A stretch of 37,628 nt of DNA from a virus. Positions 31,493-37,628 of the stretch are shown piece after piece. The position numbers and the translations under genes were made by a program. Numbering within the stretch: position 1 is the first letter of the stretch; every line of letters starts with the position of its first letter. The DNA is taken from positions 1-37,628 of IMG/VR virus record IMGVR_UViG_3300046529_001096; one strand, written 5' to 3'. The notes beneath the pieces were generated by a model that was given only the letters and a program-made list of their open reading frames with translations, was not told the DNA's origin and searched no databases.

Positions 31493-33133
31493 ATGGCGAC
31501 ACAAGCCGAGATGCAGGCGGCGGTCCTCAAGGCCGGCTACAACGGCCCGCTCACCGACGCCGCCATCGCCGCGGCCTACGATCGGGCAGGCAAGGGCATT
31601 GCCGCCGACCAGTACGGCAACGTCATCGGCCAGACGACCGGCGGCGGGACGACGCCCACGACGACGACCCCTACCGTTCAGGGCGGCGGCGCCTACGATC
31701 CCAATCTGCCGGGCACCCCTGCCCAGCAACAGGCCGTCCTGGCCTCGGCGGCCCAGAGCGCCGGCACCACGCGCGAAGCCCTGGCCGAGTCGGCCCGTCA
31801 ATTCAATGCCACCCTGGCGCAGCAGCAACTCATGTGGCAGCAGCAGGGCCTGCCGACATTAGAGATCGCCCAGCGGTCGCAAGCGCTCGAGGACGAGCAG
31901 TTCCGTGCCCAGTTGGCACTCGCTCAACAGACCCAGGCCCAGGCCAACGCGGCCACGGTCGCCGGATTGACGGGCTACTACAACGCCCCCGACATCACGC
32001 CTACCGGCAGCGCCGTGCAGCAGATGCAGTACGGTCAGCCCGTCGGCGGCGGAACGGCCGCGGTATCGGGTACCGCGGGCGGGGCGTTCACGCCGTCGAC
32101 GCAGGCCCAGTACCTCCAGGCCAGGACGCAGCAACTCCAGGGCCAGGGCATGGGGGCCGCGCAGGCCCAGCAGACCGCCCAATCGGAGTGGAGCCAGGGC
32201 TACGCGCAGAGCGGCAACGTCGCCTATGGCCTGCCTCAAGGCATCAGTTTCACGGCACCAGCCCAGGCCGCCGCGGCCGCACCCACGAGCACGTGGCAAG
32301 CCCCGACCTCGGCGCAGTGGCTGGCCGCGCGCATCCCGCAATTGCAAGCCAACGGCATGGGCGCCACCCAGGCAGCGCAGACGGCGCAATCCGAGTTTGC
32401 CCAGGGCTACGCCCAGTCAGGCAACGTGGCCTACGGCATGCCCCAGGGCATCTCGTTCACCGCCCCGCCACCAGTGGCTGCTCCCGCTGCGTCAGCCCCC
32501 AGCGCACCCCTGGCCTCGGGCGGGGCGTCGGGGGTGCCCAACGGCACGACAACCCCGCTCGGCACCCAGACACTGGCTGGCGCTCTCCAGCAGGCTCAAC
32601 TCTCGGGCATGTACAACGGCGCCCCCACCGAGGCCGCCAGCGAGTTCTCTCGTAACCTTGCCCAGCAACAGGCCCAGTTCAACTCGACCCAGGGCTTGAA
32701 TTACCTGACAACCGCGGCCAGCCTGGGTGGACCGTCCAACGTCTTCAACGCCGCGGATTTCCTGAGAGGTGCCCAATCCACAGGCCAGATGCCTTCATTT
32801 CTGGGGGCACTGGCCAGTAACACCCAGTTGCCCTCGTTCAACGGTGTTGGCTCTCAGACGGCCACACCGGTGACCATGGGCTCACTGGCGGGTGGTCTGA
32901 CCGGGGCCACGGATACGAGCAGCCCTGGCTACAACACCGACCAGGCGCTGTCCCAGATCGGGAGCATCTTTCAGCGCGGGCCGTCTCAACTGGCAGCGGG
33001 GTCTATTGAACGAATGACCCCCTCCGAACTGGCGATCTTCAAAGCCGGCGGCACGAAGTTGGGCTACAGCCCCGATGACTGGCTGAAGCAATACTCGTCG
33101 TCAGGAGTCGGTCAGGGTAGCGGCGGGGTCTAG
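31493..33133 (+). CDS. Internal virion protein candidate with two 57-residue repeats, 546 aa
   Basis: ATG 31493 has a strong AGGAGG. The first 60 residues resemble a helical motif (MATQAEMQAAVLKAGYNG...DAAIAAAYDRAGKG), followed by Gln/Ala-rich helices and two near-identical units (about 201-258 and 271-327) sharing QGYAQSGNVAYG, PQGISFTAP. The C-terminus is Ser/Gly-rich with a final helix (MTPSELAIFKAGGTKLGYSP). Ejection-core protein by context. Confidence 0.65.
   Translation: MATQAEMQAAVLKAGYNGPLTDAAIAAAYDRAGKGIAADQYGNVIGQTTGGGTTPTTTTPTVQGGGAYDPNLPGTPAQQQAVLASAAQSAGTTREALAESARQFNATLAQQQLMWQQQGLPTLEIAQRSQALEDEQFRAQLALAQQTQAQANAATVAGLTGYYNAPDITPTGSAVQQMQYGQPVGGGTAAVSGTAGGAFTPSTQAQYLQARTQQLQGQGMGAAQAQQTAQSEWSQGYAQSGNVAYGLPQGISFTAPAQAAAAAPTSTWQAPTSAQWLAARIPQLQANGMGATQAAQTAQSEFAQGYAQSGNVAYGMPQGISFTAPPPVAAPAASAPSAPLASGGASGVPNGTTTPLGTQTLAGALQQAQLSGMYNGAPTEAASEFSRNLAQQQAQFNSTQGLNYLTTAASLGGPSNVFNAADFLRGAQSTGQMPSFLGALASNTQLPSFNGVGSQTATPVTMGSLAGGLTGATDTSSPGYNTDQALSQIGSIFQRGPSQLAAGSIERMTPSELAIFKAGGTKLGYSPDDWLKQYSSSGVGQGSGGV
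32091..32470 (+). repeat. Two in-frame about 57-residue repeats
   Basis: Copies at about 32091-32265 and 32301-32470 in the 546-aa protein. The amino acid pattern is well kept (GMGAxQAxQTAQSE, QGYAQSGNVAYG, PQGISFTAP) while many third positions differ, so the duplication is old and held by protein-level selection. Confidence 0.85.
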
Positions 33134-33136
33134 CAG

Positions 33137-36100
33137 GTGCCGGTCAACTTCGCCCTGACGCCGGACCAGGTCAACGGTTTCCAGGCCGACCAGTGGGCAC
33201 AGAAGGCCAATGCGGCCGTGGCCGACGCCTGGCAGGCGCAACAGGTGGCCAACCTGCAGCCCATACCCGTGCCGCCACCGCCCGATCTGAACGCGCCCAC
33301 CCCCAGCGACAGCCTCACCCAACCGATGCAGGCGGCACCGCAACCTGCCCCTTTAGTCGGCACCGTTCCAGAGGGCACGCCCAGTACTGACGCGTCTGTT
33401 GCCCCGCCTGTAGCGACCTCAGCCCCACCGCCCGTCACCGCGCCCCTGGTCTTTCCCGGCGCGCCGCCACCAACCCAGCAGCCGATCGCCCCAACGCCAC
33501 CACCCTCGCCAGACGAGACGATCAGCAATCCGTTCGGCGAGGCGTTCAGGCAGCTCCAGGGCATCACCCAACCCCAGGCACCCCCGCCGCCCCCGCCCGC
33601 AGTGACGTGGTCGGCGCCCACCGGCAGCGACACGCTGACGAATCCCATTCAGACGCAAGCCAACCAGGCCAGTGGCGGCGACCTGGAAAGCATCGTGCGC
33701 GACAGCGCCGCCCGCTACGGCATCGATCCCGACACGGCCGTACGCGTGGCCATGAGCGAAGGCGGCCTGTCCGAAGGTGCGCGACCTGGCGACTCGGGCT
33801 CGAGCTTCGGGCCGTTCCAGTTGCACTACGGCGACGTCGCCAGTGGTGGCAATGCCGTCAGTGGCCTGGGTGACGCGTTCACCGCGGCCACGGGTTTGGA
33901 CGCCCGCGACCCGAACAACGCGGCCGCGGCCATCGACTACGCCCTCAGCAACGTGGCGAAATCCGGCTGGGGGGCATTCCACGGCGCTGCGCGGGTGGGC
34001 ATCGGCCCCATGGATGGGATCGGCGGCCGACCATCGAACCTGGCGCCCACGCCGTCCGATGCGCTGACCAACCCACTTGGGAATGGTCCGGCCGCGCGGA
34101 CGTCGCAGTTCGGCCTGGGGTTGAGCGCGCAGGCCGCGTACGCCGCGTGTGGACCGGCGGCGGCCATCGCGTTCGCCAACACGTACGGGCGGTATCCCAC
34201 GCCCAACGAGGCGATGCAGTTGGCTGCGGCCCCGGATGTCGGCTGGACTTCGGCCCAGGGCATGGCTGGCATCTCGAGCGAGCAGGCGCTGCTCGGCAAG
34301 ATGGGCATTCCAACGAAACTCGAGTCGACAGTCGACTGGAACCACGTAGCCCAGGACGCGGCCAACGGCAACCCCGTCATTCTGGATACGCCCGGGCATT
34401 ATTTCTACGTCAGTGGCGTCCGCCAGGGGCAGAACGGGCTCGAGTTCAACGTCGGCACCAGCGGCACGGATTTACGCCAGGGCAGCCAGTGGATGAGCCA
34501 GGCCCAGATCAATGGCTCGGGCATGGGGTCTGTTCGTGCCGCGCTGTACGCCGACAACCCCACCAGCGCCACACCGAGCGTAGCCGCGCCCGCCCAGCCG
34601 CCTACTCCTGGTCCTGCTCAGCGCGCGGCCCAGTGGATGACCAAGGCCAACCTGGTGGCCGGCGTCACCCCGCAGACCGACGAGACCATCAGTAATCCGT
34701 TCGGCGAGGCGCTCCGCCAGGCGGGTGACATCGCGGGCGGCATTGGCCAGACCGTGGGGAACGCGGCCAGTAGCGTCGGCTCAGCCGTCCACACTGCGCT
34801 GGGTCCGCAGCCACTGGCCGCCGCTCAGCAGCCTACACCGTCCGACACGTTGACGAATCCCACCCTCAGCACGGTGCCGCCGGCTGATCGCAGCACGGTC
34901 CCGTCGACGCCCGGCGCTACCGAGGGGCCAATCCCTCCAGGCATCCCCATCGTGAGCGGCGCGGGCAACCTGGCCGCTAACGCGATCAACACGGTCGGCG
35001 ATGCGGTCAAGTCGAACATTCAGAACGACCCCAGCCTGCCCGCGGTGGCATTGCGGGCGCTGGCGGGTGGCGAAAGCTCCACCGCGATTCAGCGCGACCT
35101 GATGGCCAAGTACGGGACGTGGATTCCCGATGATCGGTTCACGCCCGAGGACCGGGAGCGCGCCGGCAACCTGGTGATGCTCATCGGCGGCATGGAGCTG
35201 GGCGGCGGTAAGGAAGCCGTGGACGCGTTGGGCAACAAGATCGCCCCGCTCGAGGAGCAGGCCGCCCAGATGGCTGGCAGAACCCTCGAGAGCGGCGCCG
35301 GTCTGCTGGGTCTTGGCCGACCAGCCGGTGCCGTGGCAGACGTCGCGGGCGCGAACAGGGCTCCACCGGCGGTGATCGCCGAAGCCCAGCGCATCGTCGA
35401 CTCGAGCGCGCCAGAGGACGTTCCGCACAAGCCGTGGGCGGAGGACGTGCTCGCGCAAGACGCCGCTGCTCCTGCTGCACCAGGTGGCGCTGGACCGGCA
35501 GCGCCGATTCGGGCATCAGAACAAGGTGCAGCCACAACCCCGGCCGTAACTCCCGCGGCACCGCCACAGCTCGCGCCCGGCCAGGCCGTCGCGTGGGTTG
35601 ATCCGGTGCTGGGCGGCCACAACACGGGCACGATTTTCGGCGAGCACGCGAACGATTGGGTGGTGGAACAGAACGGCAAGCTGGTACGCGTGCCGAAAGA
35701 CAGTGACATCCGCCCGATTTCCGAAAAGGTCCAGCGCGGTCTGGAGGTCGGCGACACGGTGACCGGGCAGAACCTTCGCGGCGAGCCGGTGCAAGGCACC
35801 ATCGTGCAGGATGGTGGCGCCAATCACTGGCTCGTGCAGCGACCGGACGGCACCACCGAGGTCACCACCAAGGTTTCGACGAACAGCGCGGGGACGGCCG
35901 CCGAGCGCACCGCGGCCAGGACGGCAGTAGCACCGACAGTCGAACCCACTCCGACCGCGCCATCTACGACAGCGACCAACGCGCTCGACCACCTGGTGCC
36001 GCCAGGGGCCAAGGCATCACCCGTCGAGCAAGCCCTCGACCGTGGGCTGATCGTTCCACGTGAGACTGGCCCGGTCCAGATTCTGGGACCGCGGGGTGAA

Positions 36101-37628
36101 GTGCTCAGCACCGTGGCCAGAAGCGGTGAGACCACGGGCATCGTGCGGTCAGCCGGTGCTGGCGCCGAGGTCGCCGCGCCATCCGCTGCCACCGTGGCGC
36201 GTATGCCCAACATCGCCAAGCTGGCGCCAGAGATGCCCGAGGTGGCAGCGTCGCTGCAGCGCGTGGCCGAAGAGAACCCGCAGCTCATGGACGCGTACAC
36301 CCAGGGGCGGATCACCCATCAGCAGCTCGTCGAAGACCTGGCCCCCAAACTGGGCATGACCGCCGCCGAGTTTCAGAGGTCACCGATCGGCAAGGCGTAC
36401 AACCCCGAGGAATTGCTGACGCTGCGCGCGGCGGTCGTCCAGAAGCAGGTGCAGGCCGCGCAGATGGCCGCCAAGATCGCGGCCAAAGGTGGGGTCGAGG
36501 CGCTGACGCCGACGGAGAAGGCCGAGTACATCGCCCAGATCGTGGATGCCGCGCGGCTACAGGCGGTCGGTCGGGGCGCCGCGGCGACGGCTGGGCGGAC
36601 GCTGAACCAGCAGAAAATCGTCATCAATCAGGAGATGGCCCAGGCCATCACCGGTGGGAACGAGGCCCGCGCGGCCAAGGCGGCGGCGGATGCGGCGGAG
36701 GCGCGCCTGGCTCGAGCGCAGAAGCTAGCCGCCAACAATACGCAACTAGCCACCGAGAAGGCGAATGCGGTCAAAGCCGCACAACGGATCACCTCCGAGG
36801 CCCGTGTCGCCCGGCCGGCCACCACTCCTCAGACCAGCACGCTCCTGGACAAGATTGCGAAGGCGTACGACGACCTGGCCGCGTACCACGCCATGTCGAT
36901 CGACGAGAAGGGCGCTGATCTGGCATCACGGGATGCCCAGCGGGTGGCGGCAGCAGCCAAACGCGCCGAGGCCTTGAAGAACACCAGCGCGCCTCAGGAA
37001 TTGCTGGATGCGCTGAACAACGAGCTCGCCGCTGAACGCGGCTATTTCAAGACCACCAAGGCGGCGGGCGACAAAACCGCCGCGGATGCCGCCAGGCGGC
37101 TCGAGGGCCTGAGGCAAGCCGGCGTGGACAAGCCCGGTTCGAGGAATGGGCCGGTGGCGTGGCTCGACGCACAGGCCCAGAATGCTCGGCGGGACGCGAA
37201 CCTGGCCAACCGGCGTAGCGCGGCAGCGTTCGACGCCCAGTCACGGGTTGCCTCGCGCCAGACCGAGCAGGCGGCGCGATTGCTTGAGAAGATGGGCGGG
37301 AAAGCCGTGACCGACGACGTGCTGAAACAGTTTGTCGCGGCTCAGCAGTCGGGCAATCCTCTGGCGGCGGCGAAGTTCCTGCAGAGCTTGCAGCACGTCA
37401 GTTGGTGGGACCGCATCAGCATGTTGCGCTACGCCAGCATGCTCAGCGCGACCACCACGCACCTGACGAATGCCCTGGGCAACACCATCCAGGGCGGCCT
37501 CGACGTGGGCCTGAAGCCGCTGGCGGTCGGCATCGACGCCGCACGCGCGGCGGTCACCGGTGGCCCGCGCACGCGCTACATGGGCGAGATCGCGCCCCAG
37601 TTACGGGGTATGGCGGAAGGGGCCGTGC
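33137..37628 (+). CDS. Giant internal virion / ejection protein, N-terminal 1,455+ residues (continues at position 1)
   Basis: Open from GTG 33137 (GGCGGGG about 8 nt upstream) to the end of the window. The frame continues exactly at position 1 of the circle and stops at 1656, giving about 2,006 aa. Order: Pro-rich N-terminus (1-160); lysozyme/transglycosylase-like domain (about 178-290) with candidate catalytic Glu208 in AMSEGG followed by SFGPFQLHYGD; C39-like papain-fold peptidase (about 325-460) with Gln332, Cys338 (ACGPAAA) and His421 (GHYFYV); two SH3-like repeats (about 810-910); long Ala-rich helical region (about 1000-1430); conserved C-terminal part. A linker motif of type SDxLTNP occurs six times. 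By analogy with T7 gp16 it would be ejected with the DNA and cut peptidoglycan; that role is inferred. It follows the portal and two Ala/Gln-rich proteins, as ejection proteins do. The enzyme assignments are motif-based. Confidence 0.85.
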   Translation, partial: MPVNFALTPDQVNGFQADQWAQKANAAVADAWQAQQVANLQPIPVPPPPDLNAPTPSDSLTQPMQAAPQPAPLVGTVPEGTPSTDASVAPPVATSAPPPVTAPLVFPGAPPPTQQPIAPTPPPSPDETISNPFGEAFRQLQGITQPQAPPPPPPAVTWSAPTGSDTLTNPIQTQANQASGGDLESIVRDSAARYGIDPDTAVRVAMSEGGLSEGARPGDSGSSFGPFQLHYGDVASGGNAVSGLGDAFTAATGLDARDPNNAAAAIDYALSNVAKSGWGAFHGAARVGIGPMDGIGGRPSNLAPTPSDALTNPLGNGPAARTSQFGLGLSAQAAYAACGPAAAIAFANTYGRYPTPNEAMQLAAAPDVGWTSAQGMAGISSEQALLGKMGIPTKLESTVDWNHVAQDAANGNPVILDTPGHYFYVSGVRQGQNGLEFNVGTSGTDLRQGSQWMSQAQINGSGMGSVRAALYADNPTSATPSVAAPAQPPTPGPAQRAAQWMTKANLVAGVTPQTDETISNPFGEALRQAGDIAGGIGQTVGNAASSVGSAVHTALGPQPLAAAQQPTPSDTLTNPTLSTVPPADRSTVPSTPGATEGPIPPGIPIVSGAGNLAANAINTVGDAVKSNIQNDPSLPAVALRALAGGESSTAIQRDLMAKYGTWIPDDRFTPEDRERAGNLVMLIGGMELGGGKEAVDALGNKIAPLEEQAAQMAGRTLESGAGLLGLGRPAGAVADVAGANRAPPAVIAEAQRIVDSSAPEDVPHKPWAEDVLAQDAAAPAAPGGAGPAAPIRASEQGAATTPAVTPAAPPQLAPGQAVAWVDPVLGGHNTGTIFGEHANDWVVEQNGKLVRVPKDSDIRPISEKVQRGLEVGDTVTGQNLRGEPVQGTIVQDGGANHWLVQRPDGTTEVTTKVSTNSAGTAAERTAARTAVAPTVEPTPTAPSTTATNALDHLVPPGAKASPVEQALDRGLIVPRETGPVQILGPRGEVLSTVARSGETTGIVRSAGAGAEVAAPSAATVARMPNIAKLAPEMPEVAASLQRVAEENPQLMDAYTQGRITHQQLVEDLAPKLGMTAAEFQRSPIGKAYNPEELLTLRAAVVQKQVQAAQMAAKIAAKGGVEALTPTEKAEYIAQIVDAARLQAVGRGAAATAGRTLNQQKIVINQEMAQAITGGNEARAAKAAADAAEARLARAQKLAANNTQLATEKANAVKAAQRITSEARVARPATTPQTSTLLDKIAKAYDDLAAYHAMSIDEKGADLASRDAQRVAAAAKRAEALKNTSAPQELLDALNNELAAERGYFKTTKAAGDKTAADAARRLEGLRQAGVDKPGSRNGPVAWLDAQAQNARRDANLANRRSAAAFDAQSRVASRQTEQAARLLEKMGGKAVTDDVLKQFVAAQQSGNPLAAAKFLQSLQHVSWWDRISMLRYASMLSATTTHLTNALGNTIQGGLDVGLKPLAVGIDAARAAVTGGPRTRYMGEIAPQLRGMAEGAV
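37502..37628. repeat. Direct terminal repeat, right copy
   Basis: Second copy of the 127-base terminal repeat. Removing it leaves a unit circle of 37,501 bp. Confidence 0.95.

Noticed and set aside
1-37628. tRNA genes
   Set aside because: No cloverleaf with a T-loop and anticodon arm was found by eye in the gene-free intervals; a dedicated scan could still find one.

Overview
The window is the complete genome of an uncultivated temperate, podovirus-like bacteriophage, cut at an arbitrary point. The last 127 bases (37502-37628) are identical to the first 127, so the sequence closes into a circle of 37,501 bp. The cut falls inside the largest gene. That gene starts at 33137, crosses the join and ends at 1656, encoding about 2,006 residues. 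The DNA is GC-rich and very tightly packed, with many ATGA, GTGA and TGATG start/stop overlaps and mostly Shine-Dalgarno-led starts. I saw no tRNA, rRNA, CRISPR array or insertion sequence. The host is not identifiable. High GC and a GAAC-N4-GTTC (Gram-positive type LexA) box point weakly to a high-GC bacterium such as an actinomycete.

Late (virion) genes on the + strand run from 25373 through the join to about 13541. They are small terminase (25373), large terminase (25653), portal (27128), three proteins that probably form an ejectosome or internal core (29185, 29666, 31493), and the giant internal virion/ejection protein (33137 to 1656), which carries a lysozyme-like and a C39-like peptidase domain. 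After a short island of two antisense membrane-protein genes (1653-2089) and a terminator (2220-2251) come the scaffold (2286), the N4-gp56-type major capsid protein (3190), and small head/tail and beta-rich proteins. A LamG-type adhesin (6657), large tail-associated proteins (7880, 9080) and a carbohydrate-binding fibre (11023) follow. A probable lysis cassette closes the block: a C39-like peptidase and two tiny holin-like membrane peptides (12632-13541). No tape measure, tail tube or baseplate genes were recognised, which is why I infer a short tail.

The - strand block 13720-16856 carries the lysogeny functions: an XRE-family repressor (16281-16856), a tyrosine integrase (15123-16178) with a LexA-like box just upstream, an intergenic region rich in repeats that may hold attP, and four small genes (two zinc-binding, one coiled coil, one HicB-like). 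Repressor and early operon diverge from 16857-16982, where a palindrome overlaps the candidate -35 boxes of both promoters.

The early + strand operon (16983-25261) encodes a MerR/excisionase-like DNA-binding protein, a Gp157-family protein, a RusA resolvase, a secreted lysozyme-like protein, a DUF5131 (Gp37/Gp68) protein, a DNA methyltransferase, an SSB-like protein with an acidic C-terminal tip, and a primase-helicase fusion, interspersed with small membrane or zinc proteins. It ends in an intrinsic terminator (25311-25338). A near-perfect 87-bp palindrome made of 9-bp units lies inside the primase-helicase gene.

The oddest points are several genes whose best start is not ATG/GTG/TTG but ATC, CTG or ACG; a candidate +1 frameshift (TTT TGA C) feeding the lysis peptidase; a six-times repeated linker motif that brackets the enzyme domains of the giant protein; and the palindromic minisatellite.
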